From: Aphrocallistes beatrix
Taxonomy: Eukaryota > Porifera > Hexactinellida > Sceptrulophora > Aphrocallistidae
Length of the DNA stretch: 64,000 nucleotides
Assembly (NCBI GenBank): GCA_963281255.1
Contig: OY725490.1
Coordinates: 3,534,001-3,598,000 of the forward strand
Reading direction: 5' to 3'
A program made the translations under genes and the position numbers. Under the pieces are notes generated by a model. That model ran no database searches. It saw only the letters and a program-made list of their open reading frames with translations, and had not been told where the DNA came from. Below, piece after piece: positions 1 through 9,654 of the stretch (position 1 is the stretch's first letter; every line of letters starts with the position of its first letter).

Positions 1-303
1 AGAGAAAATAGGGAAACCTAAGATTGAATCCAGCAAGAAGCAGATGGTATAAAGTTAATCAATATAATATAGATATATTTCGTAATGAAACCAAAATATT
101 TTATTTTTTTCAATGCAAACGTGTGTTAGGTTTCCTAAACTGATAGTGATTAGGAATAGTCTTAGATACGTAGACTTCTTAACAAAGGGTAACTACTCGC
201 ATCCAAGATTTATAACAAGTCAAGTGATCATAAATAATATTCAAATAAGTGTCGTTGCTAAACTACTATTTCAGCGAAAACTATTCACGTTGTACTGTGA
301 TTT
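1..303. other. AT-rich leader without a recognisable gene
   Basis: I see only AT-rich sequence with short chance frames. The open frame running through about 113-409 overlaps the acetyltransferase start in another frame and has no family signature, so I treat it as a shadow. Confidence 0.5.
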
Positions 304-879
304 ATGGCGAGTTCAACTGAAATATGTAATATTTATAAGTTTTCTAAAGAGGAGATTCTCTTTTCTACTATGCAAGAGTTTCAAATCGAAGAATGTTCTA
401 TTGCGGTAAGTGAATGGTTTGCGAGTCAACCTGAAAATAATTTAATAGATGATTATAGTAAAGCACCAAGAATAACAAAAGAAGAAATGGAAAAAGAAAT
501 AGATGAAGGAACCGTATTCATCATAATGCATTTAAAGGAAACAAAAGAGCTTGTAGGATGTATTGGTATTAGTAGGCCTGAAATTTCAGTTGGCGGTCTA
601 ACAAGCTGGATGTTCATTCAATCTGTCAAAACAGAATATAGAAAACGTGGACTAAGCACTTTGCTTTTCAATGAAGCCATTACAAATGCAAAGGAGATGG
701 GAGCTAAGAGAGTAAAACTCGACGTATATGATAGTCTGAAGTTTCAACAAGAATTCGTTCTGAAACGAGGTTTCAAGCTATTGGAGATAATAACTAAACA
801 TAAAAGTGAATTTGAAGGGTCACCATCCATTTCCATTATAGATAATGTTACTTTACATGTATTTGAGAAGTATATCTGA
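304..879 (+). CDS. GNAT-family N-acetyltransferase
   Basis: This is an intact 191-residue single-exon frame. Residues 107-121 (SVKTEYRKRGLSTLL) fit GNAT motif A, with the RKRGLS turn standing where the family's R/Q-x-x-G-x-G/A loop binds acetyl-CoA pyrophosphate. Residues 136-158 (RVKLDVYD, then a Phe-rich helix and KRGFK) fit motif B, and residues 83-90 (LVGCIGIS) are the preceding beta strand. The length is typical of a stand-alone GNAT domain. The family transfers acetyl from acetyl-CoA to an amine; the acceptor cannot be read from this sequence. There is no signal peptide or membrane segment, so a cytosolic or nuclear enzyme is likely. The start is the first ATG of the frame. A broken duplicate lies at 18948-19296 in the same orientation, which shows that the locus was duplicated. 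An intron or an upstream exon cannot be ruled out. Confidence 0.8.
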   Translation: MASSTEICNIYKFSKEEILFSTMQEFQIEECSIAVSEWFASQPENNLIDDYSKAPRITKEEMEKEIDEGTVFIIMHLKETKELVGCIGISRPEISVGGLTSWMFIQSVKTEYRKRGLSTLLFNEAITNAKEMGAKRVKLDVYDSLKFQQEFVLKRGFKLLEIITKHKSEFEGSPSISIIDNVTLHVFEKYI

Positions 880-2440
880 ATTTATCTGAAATAGTGGGAT
901 CTATATTTATTCATAGTGCTATCTGTACTTTATCAATAATGCTGTGTCTTTATCACATTTCAATTTCAATTTCAGGATCTTTTCATACTGTAATGCAATT
1001 CGCATCGTATGTCTCAATCATCTGCATCAGTGTACTACATCACTGCTGTATTGGATTAACTGTGCTTACATGCAAGGAATTTATTAATTTTCTAAACCAA
1101 AAAGAGCAAATATCAAATCTAGATTAAAAAAGACTAGCAATATATATTATAGATAAATTTTTTAGATTGATTTTTGGAATGAATTTTCCACAAAAAAAAT
1201 TCAGTTTGGTTTCGTGAATACCAATTAGTTAAATACTAGTTTTACCCAATGCTAAGTATTTCTATTACAAAGGCTGGATTCGGTTAACCGGTTAACCGGC
1301 TAACCGCCGTTAATCTCGTTTAACGGTTTAGAAATTTTTGATCGGTTAGTCGATCTCTTTATTTTCTAGATATTTACACTAATTTCATTGTTTTTTCGAC
1401 GAAGATTCATGAATATTAAAACTATACAATATAATTTGTATTTTCTAATAATATAGTCTATTTTGAGGCCACTAAAAATGATCAAATTTTTAATATCATG
1501 GTAAAGATTAGTCCAAAAATCCTTGACATCGGTTTACCGGTTAACCGTCCTGGAGGAAACCAAAATAACCGAGCCCTAAAATCGGTTAACCAACCCCAGC
1601 TCTCTTACTACTTAGTTTTCAAAGTTAATTTGGTTTTCACGAAACAAAACTAAGTTCAAATACTTAGTTTTATTACTCAGTATTAGGGAAACACTAAGTC
1701 TAAACTTAGTATCAAACAAAGTATTTTTCAAAAAGTACTAGAAAAATCTGCAACTGCAGAAGGTGTTAAAATTGTCTTATGTACCTTGTGCAAAAACATG
1801 ATAGGGTTGCTTTCATGGATTCTGAGTTATAGCTTGTCTGGACTTAGGTGTTTCAATGTGTGCAAACTAAAAAGAATATAAATAATATAGGCGGCACTCA
1901 TTTCAGAAATAGGCTACTATACAAGTATAGTTGGAAAACTAAAAAGCAAATAGCATTCAGAGACAAGGCGTTTAATTGATAGAAATTTTGCAAATAATTA
2001 TTTTATTTTATTCTTAAATACTAACAGATATATTAACTAATAGTGAAAGTTTGACCTTGATCTTTTCGGATCTAACTTGCTTTATTAAACTATTTACATC
2101 ATGATTGATTGTACGTAATATTTAGTTTAGCATGAATCTAAAAAACTAATTATGTATAATTATTTAGTTGTACTTTAAACTAAGTAAATAGTTAAATATA
2201 AGTGTACGCAAATTATATTTAAATAAAACTAAGTATGATACTTAGTTTTGTGAAAAACTAGGTAGAAAAGTATTTAATTAAGTATTTTTCAGAGTTGTAA
2301 TACTTAGCAAAAACTAAAAAAGTATTCACTTAGTTTAAGTATAAATTCAAATAGTTTAGTAAAAAGACCCCAGGAATTAGTACTGGGGAGAGACATGGCC
2401 TGCTAATGCATGGTGGTGTATGTCACTGAGAGGGTCAAAC
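532..2440 (+). repeat. Segmental duplication, copy A
   Basis: Sequence from the middle of the acetyltransferase gene to about 2440 recurs in the same order at 18948-19990. Shared blocks include the coding 3' half, the 3' flank with a repeated AATACTTAGTTT-type motif, the stretch near 1850-1890, and the block near 2390-2440. Copy A carries an extra insertion at about 1272-1601 and other extra sequence, so it is longer than copy B. Confidence 0.75.
1272..1601. mobile_element. MITE with CGGTTAACCG-type inverted ends
   Basis: The left end reads GGCTGGATTCGGTTAACCG, and the right end, reverse complemented, reads AGCTGGGGTTGGTTAACCG. Further GGTTAACCG copies lie just inside both ends. The block is missing from the duplicate at 18948-19990, whose sequence runs straight across this site, so it inserted after duplication or was lost cleanly. 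No exact target-site duplication is evident. There is no coding sequence. Confidence 0.6.
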
Positions 2441-3002
2441 TACATAAGGTCGTTTATAATTTCTTTCTAAAGAAAACTACGTATGTCATTTCAGCATGAA
2501 AGAGCCTCTTCCAGCGCGATGGGAGTCTGTCCACATTTCTGAGTCGGTGATGCAATAATATGTTACGATACCAACAAAGGAATGCGGAACATCCTCCCAT
2601 CCTTTATATGGTGGATTTTTCAACACAATATTTGTCATACGATATATGATAAAACGTGGGTCTAGATTTGTGCTATGTCATCATAATGAGTTTAGAAGAA
2701 TATAGTAGATATATCCATATTGAAACTTATATATATAACGCTAGAATTGTTTATTTGATTGTATGTATGTTGTCCGAATTGTGATAAATATTTGGTTTGT
2801 TTTTGTTTAAAAACAATACATACATAAAGTAAACAAATTCTAAAATATGAGATTAACTTTCAATTTTTGACAAGCTTTATTACATATTTTCCATTCGTAA
2901 GAAAATTAGATAGTGATGGTACATTCCAATTTTTAACCGCAGATAAGTTAACGTGCGAATGCCCGATGGAATCGAGAATGGAATAAGTTTTAAAAAGCGT
3001 TC
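2441..3002. other. AT-rich spacer, nothing recognised
   Basis: I find no coding signature, no inverted termini and no clear tandem repeat in this stretch. Confidence 0.4.
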
Positions 3003-3551
3003 GGGGAATTCCATGTCAAGTCAACCAGCCATTTCACCAACGTCAATCGATTTGTTTGAAAGTCGGTCCATCCATAGGTCTATGCTAGTCATTTATTATG
3101 TTCAATTTTCAAATCATTCGGTCAACTGATTCCAGACTTATGACGTCACAAAATTACCATTTTTTGATACTAAATCCACATTTTCAAAATTTGGAAACTA
3201 ACCTCGCTTATTAAAACTCGTACAAAATCCTCAATATTTGTCTGATTAACACTAAACTTTACAATTTAATAGTTTAAAATGTACTGAATTCAATGAAGCT
3301 GATAACAATCTGATATTCGTTCGCTTTGTACCTCAAAAATGGAACTGAAACTAATATCGGAAGTGAAACCGGAACTATGACATAGCATTCGGGGAGATTT
3401 TCAAAACCAAAATTTTAGTCTTCTATCTTGTTGTATATACAGACTTTGCAATGTGTAGAAATTTTGGTTTGGTTTTGAAGTATTCCCTTCGAGTTATTTC
3501 AGTTTCACTGCCAATGACCGCAACCAGTGATATTTAAAAAATTCTGAAATG
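3003..3551 (+). repeat. 550-bp inverted repeat, left arm
   Basis: Base 3003 pairs with 6801 and 3551 with 6252. The two arms are close to identical apart from scattered substitutions and small indels, and they lie in opposite orientation about 2.7 kb apart. The arm includes a TGACGTCA site near 3144. The short frame encoded across it appears in both arms and is not a recognised protein. Confidence 0.85.
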
Positions 3552-3633
3552 TTCAATGAAAATGTAATCTGATGCTGTTCTCATGATCTTGGGATCAATT
3601 TGTGTTCCTTTTTCTCCTCTGCCCTAAACTAGC

Positions 3634-3800
3634 TATATCTTATATATTAAAATGCTAGGATTTTTTTTTTTTTGTTTTTTTTTGTTTTGTCCGAATTGAT
3701 TGAAGAATTGGCAAGTCGTAGAGATACGAAAATTGGCATGTAGGTGTAAAATGGTGAATCTAGGATTATTTCGAAGATCTAAGCGAAATGTTCACACCTC
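3634..3800 (-). mobile_element. 3' end of a non-LTR-type retroelement
   Basis: On the minus strand this reads a conserved segment ending TTCTTCAATCAATTCGGACA, then a run of AACA-type repeats, then TTTTAATATATAAGATA. The same tail occurs on the plus strand at 55850-56025 and, diverged, at 45700-45840. A fixed 3' end with an AACA-rich tail resembles RTE-type LINE or SINE tails; that assignment is inference because no reverse transcriptase is attached. Confidence 0.45.
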
Positions 3801-4324
3801 GCCGAGATAGGTGACAAAATGTCCTGACCAATCAAATTCGATTATTTTATAATGCAAATACATTGGAATAAAATAGTATTGACTTATGCATACAATCAAA
3901 ATAACTATTTATGATTGAAATTCATTGGTTTATGTGAACCAATCAATTATCAGCCTTTTATAATGCCATTCACACGATTCTATTTCATATAAATGATTGA
4001 ATACTGCTATTTTGAGTCTATAATTTGATTGTTAACAACAATTAAAGTGTGTTATATGCTACGATCAATCAATTCGATCATAAAATAACTTTTAATGACA
4101 TGGACTGGAATTGATTATTTAAGTATAATAATCTTTAGCAATGTGAACTTTGTGTATTCAAATTGAGCTTACAGGATTAGTTGACTTAATACGAAGTAAA
4201 TTATATTTATCACGAAACAAAATTTCTGCTACAGTTCTGATTTCATTAATGTAACCGTAAACAAATGACAATCCAGCGTACTTAGTATAAAACAAGAAAG
4301 CGACGTATTGTTTCTCTAATATCC
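3801..4324. other. AT-rich spacer, nothing recognised
   Basis: The stretch contains repeated TGATTG/CAATCA-like words and AT tracts. I see no coding or element-end signature. Confidence 0.4.
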
Positions 4325-4401
4325 CCAAGCTCCCACTGGGTAAATCTGCGGACACGCAGTGTCCGCAAGCCGCGCAGCGCAAGCAAGCGAAGCGCGCTTG
4401 T
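4325..4401 (-). repeat. GC-rich triple-hairpin repeat, partial copy
   Basis: This partial copy keeps the core hairpin with stem TGCGGACAC/GTGTCCGCA around loop GCA, followed by the GCGCAGCGCAAGCAAGCGAA block. Most other copies have GGCGGACAC/GTGTCCGCC, so both sides of the stem changed together here. Confidence 0.75.
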
Positions 4402-4562
4402 TTGTTATAATACATTACTTTTCTGAACCCCCACCCCAATATAATTCTATATAGACACTTGTATGATATTTTTCACATCTACAACATTTCAAGTGATTCG
4501 CTAGCCTAGTATATAGGCATACGTATATCCTAAGTATCATGTAATCCAGCATGTAAAGGTAT

Positions 4563-4690
4563 TTAACCCGCGGTTGGCTAGGAATGTTGAAAGTGAAAAT
4601 GAAAGTACATTGAAAGTGAACTGAAAGTGAAAATGAAAGTGGGGTTTTCTCTATTTATACTTTTGAGACGTAGCCAGGCGAGGGTTTTAA
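4563..4690. mobile_element. Small MITE, AACCCGCGGTTGGCT ends
   Basis: The left end TTAACCCGCGGTTGGCTA mirrors the right end TAGCCAGGCGAGGGTTTTAA. A relative with the same ends sits at 57041-57164. The interior is a run of GAAAGT-type words. It interrupts the 3' part of the coding fragment at 4697-4946. Confidence 0.55.
4588..4643 (+). promoter_or_regulatory. Tandem GAAANNGAAA words (ISRE-like)
   Basis: Repeated GAAAGTGAAAATGAAAGT words match the GAAANNGAAA consensus bound by interferon-regulatory-factor proteins. The array lies inside a MITE, so it may be simple sequence with no function. Confidence 0.25.
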
Positions 4691-4696
4691 TTAATC

Positions 4697-4946
4697 TACG
4701 TACTTGTTTTCTTCTGTTAGTAATTCGTGATTCAATTATTTCACATGTTGCTTTTGTATCAAATGGGGGGATTTTATACTTTCGTGCACTTTTTGATGGT
4801 ATTGGAGCTGATATTTTGCCTAGAATATCATTTTCAGGAATATAACAAATGTCTCCTCTTGAAGTCCAGAAGAAACAATTTTCTGGTCGTCCTGGCCCTT
4901 TGGGATGCATAAAGCTTACCTTTATATCACCTTCTTCTTCACACAC
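4697..4946 (-). pseudogene. Fragment of a transposon-associated protein C-terminus
   Basis: The minus-strand frame reads through VSFMHPKGPGRPENCFFW, then GDICYIPENDILGKI and a short basic tail. I recall this layout (a 'hP.GP..sf.W' motif, then 'gDiCyiP..diL..i..P', then a Tyr-Lys-Ile-type ending) from the C-terminal region of uncharacterised transposon-borne proteins in many invertebrates; that is memory, not a search. The segment has no proper start, since the frame simply opens upstream, and its 3' end runs into the MITE at 4563-4690. It is most likely a broken exon or element remnant. Function unknown. Confidence 0.45.
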
Positions 4947-5072
4947 CTCTTCGACACACCCTATAATACCAGTTTACCAGTTGTTATCATACAAACTGGT
5001 AATGCAAACATTCTTATGAATGTAAGGGAGTTTGAGAGTTTTTGTAGGATCTGTTACACGATTTGATGTAAT

Positions 5073-5395
5073 CAGGGCCGGCGACAGAATTTACGGGCCC
5101 CCTAGTAAGATTTCTGGCCGGGCCCCTCCATCACCCTAGCTCTCTTTGACAAGAATTAAATTTTTGTAATACCTGTGACCTTAGACAAAAAATAAATTGC
5201 AACTAGAAACTTATCCCAAAATTTAAGGTAAGTTATACGTAATATACAAGCTTATTATGTACATACAAGACACAATTACAATGGACATCTTAAATCCTAA
5301 AGAAACTATTACATGCCGACCTGGGGCCCCGGGCCCCCTATTTACCACGGGCCCCCCGGTTTTACCCCAAGCTACCCCCCCTGTCGCCGGCCCTG
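5073..5395. mobile_element. hAT-type MITE, 323 bp, intact 8-bp TSD
   Basis: The ends CAGGGCCGGCGACAG and CTGTCGCCGGCCCTG are perfect inverted repeats. The 8-bp direct repeat GATGTAAT flanks the element at 5065-5072 and 5396-5403, which is the hAT hallmark. The interior is rich in GGGCCCC words. It carries no transposase; the hAT derivative at 46357-47382 has related CAGGGCCGG ends and could mark an autonomous relative. Confidence 0.92.
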
Positions 5396-5403
5396 GATGT
5401 AAT

Positions 5404-5801
5404 GTCGTATGTAATATTATATGCTATTTGTTCACTAATTCGCTTTGCTGCAATTAGGGTTGTAGTCAATGGTGTAAATTAATGGTAGCTTTCTTGTATG
5501 TTGAAGGGGATTTGATAATCTCGAAAGTTTGAAGAGATCTAATTGGTTCAATTCTGCATTTACATTTAGAATTGCAGAGAGATTGGTAGAACAATTCGAA
5601 CAAACCTTATATGGATTCCTGTTCCCCATACTAATAGTTCGATGTCCTCCTTTGAGAGTTCAATAATCTCTTTAATTCCAATTTTTCCATGCGTATGTAT
5701 CATCTTATGACATTCTAGTTTTCGACAACTATTGAACAAGACGGTAACGACATGACTAATGATCAGTTTTGGAAAAGATGTGGTGAAAGCCATTAGCTCA
5801 A
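5404..5801. other. Unassigned stretch
   Basis: Two short minus-strand frames overlap here but neither shows a domain I recognise. No inverted termini were seen. Confidence 0.35.
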
Positions 5802-5845
5802 TAGAGTAATAACATCATGGGTTTACCCATGATGTTATTACTCTA
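5802..5845. repeat. Perfect 21-bp-arm palindrome
   Basis: TAGAGTAATAACATCATGGG plus T at 5802-5822 pairs perfectly with 5825-5845 around a TT loop. It could be the relic of a precisely shortened foldback element or a structured RNA site. Confidence 0.85.
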
Positions 5846-6251
5846 AGATTTTCCAGTCCGGCACTTTTTTAATGTGATAAAGGTTACATGGCACCCAATT
5901 AGGGGTTTATCTTGAAATTCCAGGGGCGGTGGTAACCCGGCACCAAAATAGAATCACCCTTCAAGCACCTTAGCTCCTCGGACGATGCCAGGCTGGCACT
6001 TATAAGTGCCGACCAGGCGCCTAGATAAACTCCTGAATCACATACTTAAATATGTCAAATTCCATTTCTTTCTATACATAGCAACCGTTATTTTGAATTG
6101 AAATATAGTTGTGGTTAAGTCAGAGAATAATAATTAGTTGCATAGCATTTACAGAACTTTGTATCCTTGAATAAGAATTTTCGAGAAACAATCTCAATTA
6201 ATAGGTAAGTCAGATGTATATGGGAACAGCCTTAGACTGCAAACTTAGGGA
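5846..6251. other. Unassigned stretch with GGCACC-type words
   Basis: Words such as CCGGCAC, GGCACC and GGCACTTATAAGTGCC recur between 5870 and 6020, suggesting an old small foldback element. I could not define its ends. Confidence 0.3.
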
Positions 6252-6801
6252 CATTTCAGAAATTTTAAAAAATCACTGGTTGCGGTCATTGACAGCGAAA
6301 CTGAAATAACTCGAAGGGAATACTTCAAAACCAAACCAAAATTTCTACACATTGCAAAGTCTGTATATACAACAAGATACAAGACTAAAATTTTGATTTT
6401 GAAAATCTCCCCGAATGCTATGTCATAGTTCCGGTTTCACTTCCGGTATTAGTTTCAGTTCCATTTTTGAGGTACAAAGCGAACGAATATCAGATTGTTA
6501 TCAGCTTCATTGAATTCAGTACATTTTAAACTATTAAATTGTAAAGTTTAGTGTTAATCAGACAAATATTGAGGATTTTGTACTTTGTTTTAATAAGCGA
6601 GGTTAGTTTCCAAATTTTGAAAATGTGGATTTAGTATCAAAAAATGGTAATTTTGTGACGTCATAAGTCTGGAACCAGTTGACCGAATGATTTGAAAATT
6701 GAACATAATAAATGACTAGCATAGACCTATGGATGAACCGACTTTCAAACAAATTGGTTGATGTTGGTGAAATGGCTGGTTGACTTGACATGGAATTCCC
6801 C
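6252..6801 (-). repeat. 550-bp inverted repeat, right arm
   Basis: Reverse-complement partner of 3003-3551. The outer edge (GGAATTCCCCGTTC) and the inner edge (CATTTCAGAAATT) both match the other arm, so the two copies share the same limits. This suits two insertions of one defined element, or one element with long inverted ends. Confidence 0.85.
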
Positions 6802-7329
6802 GTTCACGATTACATTTGTTATGAATATGAATTTGCTATATTGAATAGTTTTCGAGTTGTTGTAAGCAAAATAATAAAATCATAAAATGCTGCATATTCA
6901 TACATGATGATTTAGCATATTGGTTTCCAACCTGGGGTACGTGTATTACTAGGGTACACCGATCATTTTATGAGGGGTGCGCGAGGTATTCAATTAAGAT
7001 ACTAAAATATTATGTAAAATGGAGATACCAGTTAACAAATGGTAATAACTTCCATGTTAAAAGAAAGAAACTGCGCCAGATCGCTAAAGTCCCTATTTTG
7101 AAAATAGATATTAAAATTTGTAGTTTACACACAAAAACTCCCGAAGGCCCCCCTTTAGGGCTTTAATAGGCCTAAAATGTCCGTCCGCTTAGATTAATAA
7201 CTTGGAAATCGTGTCTCTGAAAAATTCCAATTTCCCTTCCTTCTACAGTAAGTTCTAGCTATCATAACTCAGCGAGTTTCCGCAATTTTTTCTTTTCTGC
7301 CGCCAATCGACTTAGATTTTGTGATTTTT
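6802..7329. other. Unassigned stretch, possible hAT end near 6930
   Basis: The segment GGTTTCCAACCTGGGGTACG near 6930 resembles the left end of a common hAT class, but no matching right end or 8-bp TSD was found. Confidence 0.3.
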
Positions 7330-7475
7330 CGAGTGATATCGATTATAACAGCAGACAGACATATTTCGAGATGTTATCTACCTTATAACTAATCAATGTG
7401 GACCCAGGCTCCCATAGGGCGCCTCCGGCGGACACAAAGTGTCCGCCAGCCGCGCAGCAAGCGAATATATATATA
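7330..7475 (-). repeat. Triple-hairpin repeat, minus copy, truncated
   Basis: It shares the body (the GATATCGATTATAACAG region) and the hairpin core with other copies. It meets the plus copy at 7478 head to head across a short (TA)n run, so the GC-rich core is present here as an inverted pair. Confidence 0.75.
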
Positions 7476-7477
7476 CA

Positions 7478-7945
7478 AGCGCGCTTCGCTTGCTTGCGCT
7501 GCGCGGCTGGCGGACATTTTGTGTCCGCCGGAGGCTCCCTTCGGTCGCCTGGTGTCACATTGGTAAGGGAGATGACATCTCTAAATACGTCTGTCCTACT
7601 GTTGTAATCTCTATCGCACGAAAAATCACCAAATTTATTAATTTTTAAAATTTTTGATGAGTAATGATGACGTCATAACAAAGTGATGAGTCTTCATTTT
7701 TTGATGATAGTTGCAGCATATGTGAGATATGTTAGTATACAGATTCTATTAAAATGTGACAATGACGTCATAATTTCATGATGAGTCAACATTTTGGTCT
7801 GAGCTCAGAACTTACTGGAGCCATAGCTAAAAGACTCCCACATGCCAAAAATCAGCTTTCTGGGCCTGACAGTTTCTTCAATCAATTCGTTACAGATATA
7901 TATAGACACATACACAAACATAATCGAGTTTTAATAGTAAGGATA
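7478..7945 (+). repeat. Triple-hairpin repeat, near-complete plus copy
   Basis: In order it holds the GCGCGCTTCGCTTGCTTGCG block, the stem GGCGGACAT/GTGTCCGCC, a third hairpin (GGAGGC to GCCT), an AT-rich body with TGACGTCA and TGATGAGTC words, the block CACATGCCAAAAATCAGC, TTCTTCAATCAATTCGTTAC, then the tail TCGAGTTTTAATAGTAAGGA and (TA)n. The final part resembles the retroelement-like tail at 55850-56025, so a SINE-like or 5'-truncated retroelement is plausible. Confidence 0.7.
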
Positions 7946-7961
7946 TATATATATATATATA

Positions 7962-8424
7962 CAGTACCCGGACAAAAGTATTCGACCACCACAGAAACCT
8001 CCATACAAATAGTATTAAAGTGGGTATATTCATAAAGGAATATGTACTCAAACCGTGAGGAATACTCTATTTTTATTTCAAATTCGTAAACTACACATTC
8101 TAATTACTCATAATTGATAGCCTCAACTCAATTACAAACTCCCAAGTTAATAAATATCAATATTTGAAACTTGATACTACTTGTCCCAAGTCACAGCCAT
8201 TATATATGATGGCGATTAGTGACACAAAGTGGCAGAGGTTGATAATTTTATACACAAGAATAAGTATTTGAGTTGAGACTCTGAACTACGAGTAATTAGA
8301 ATGTGTAGCTTACGAATTTGAAATAAAAAATAGAGATATTTTCTACTGTTTAAGGACATGTTCTTTTTTTGAATAGTTCCAATTTAATACTATTTGTATG
8401 GTTTTCGTGGTGGTTAATGTATAC
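7962..8424. mobile_element. Foldback MITE with Tc1-like ends
   Basis: It opens with CAGTACCCGGACAAAAGTAT, a typical Tc1-like terminus. The left arm (GACCACCAC, then CATACAAATAGTATTA) mirrors the right arm (TAATACTATTTGTATGG, then GTGGTGGTTAA). Deeper inside, the block near 8065-8130 mirrors that near 8265-8335. No transposase is present. The right edge is approximate. Confidence 0.65.
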
Positions 8425-8427
8425 ATA

Positions 8428-8539
8428 TGTTATGGACCAAAGTGTAAATCTTTATAAATTTTTTTTTCTAAGATTTTAGAAAGTCTTGGCTGAGCCAAAA
8501 GTTTGCCTCAGCCAAGATATTCCAAAATGATCCATAACA
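8428..8539. mobile_element. Tiny TA-flanked MITE, 112 bp
   Basis: The ends TGTTATGGACCA and TGATCCATAACA are inverted and flanked by TA on both sides. A central hairpin CTTGGCTGAG/CTCAGCCAAG adds internal symmetry. Confidence 0.6.
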
Positions 8540-8551
8540 TAAATATATATA

Positions 8552-9197
8552 CAGGGTGGGCCATAAGTTGTCTCAAGCTTCATTAGGTATAAAATTTTTA
8601 TACTAAAACAATGTAATTGTGGTCTTTAGAGATTGTAATTCGATTATTCTCAATGACTTTTAAAGATTTTTCGAGTCTAGACCTGGAACTGTGTTTTGTA
8701 TGGTGAGTTTTTGTGACGATTTAGCACCAGATACCTTTCATTCACCGTGGAAATATTTTACAAATCCATTCAATTCATTATCAGAAAACGAGATAAAGTT
8801 ATTATTTCACGAAGTTAAATTAGGCACATTTTGCTAAATCACCCAAAATGGCACTTTTTTTCACATCACCTAAAAATCTGATCCAAATGGTTCTCAATAT
8901 ATACTGATCTAAACGTCCTATATTTCTACAAATTTAGAGTCTTCGAGGAAAATGTGAGAGCTAATTTATCCTAGAATTTGAATACTCTAGAAAGATAATT
9001 TGAAAAGCAGTGGGCCCTGATTCTCGTTTTATACTGCGTGTCAGGACACATTTTTTCTCCACTTAGACTCGAAAAATCTTAAAAGTCATTGAGAATATTC
9101 TAATTACAATCTCTAAAAACCCTAATAATTAAGATTGTTTGAGTGGAAGAAATTTTATACCTATTGAAGCTTGGGACAGAACACATGGGCCATCCTG
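8552..9197. mobile_element. TA-flanked MITE, 646 bp, CAGGGTGGGCCAT ends
   Basis: The ends CAGGGTGGGCCATAAGTTGT and its mirrored right end (GGGCCATCCTG) sit between TA dinucleotides at 8550-8551 and 9198-9199. Both halves then mirror each other for well over 100 bases (AAGCTTCAATAGGTATAAAA and GAGATTGTAATT words). Half of a relative is at 36424-36715. The TA target and end sequence suit the Tc1/mariner/IS630 group. The CAGGG start could also suggest hAT, but the flanking 8-mers do not match. Confidence 0.75.
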
Positions 9198-9407
9198 TAT
9201 AAAAAATTAATCGAGTTTTATGTGAGGATGATTATTGCCCATCACAACGCTACTTAAGTAGTGTAAGAACACAATTTTCTTAATCAAGAAAGTGATGAAA
9301 CTTGTCTGTTTTGAAGAATTGGCTAATAATCTATTCGCTGTTGTGTTGATGACCTGTAAATTTCTACCTCTATGTATTCCCAATTACTCTTCTGGTTTTC
9401 TGGTATA

Positions 9408-9654
9408 CAAGTGCGCTTCGCTTGCTTGCACTATGCGCCTGACGGACAATGTGGCCACAGGAGGCGCCATTTGGGCGCCTAGACTCACATTGGTTAATTG
9501 TAAGGGGGATAACATATCTAAATATTTACTGTCATAATCAATATCGCTCGAAAAATCACCAAATTTGTCAATTTTTGATGCGTAATGATTACATCATAAC
9601 AGAGTGATGAGTCATCATTTTTAGTGAGAGTTGTATCATATGTGAGATATATTA
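9408..9654 (+). repeat. Triple-hairpin repeat, degraded copy split by a MITE
   Basis: It has the core GCGCTTCGCTTGCTTGC, then a decayed stem, then the GGCGCCATTTGGGCGCC hairpin and the AT-rich body up to TGTGAGATATATTA. The body continues with GTATACTAAATG after 10412, so the element at 9655-10410 inserted into it. Confidence 0.7.

Noticed and set aside
7343-7648. Overlapping frames on both strands with Arg/Ala/Cys-rich peptides around the GC core
   Set aside because: The same peptides arise wherever the triple-hairpin repeat lies (also 18020, 42459, 43343, 55139). They are translations of a non-coding repeat, not genes.
8552-9197. Assignment of the CAGGGTGGGCC element to hAT
   Set aside because: The flanking octamers (TATATATA and TATAAAAA) do not match, while TA on both sides does; Tc1/mariner-like is the better reading.
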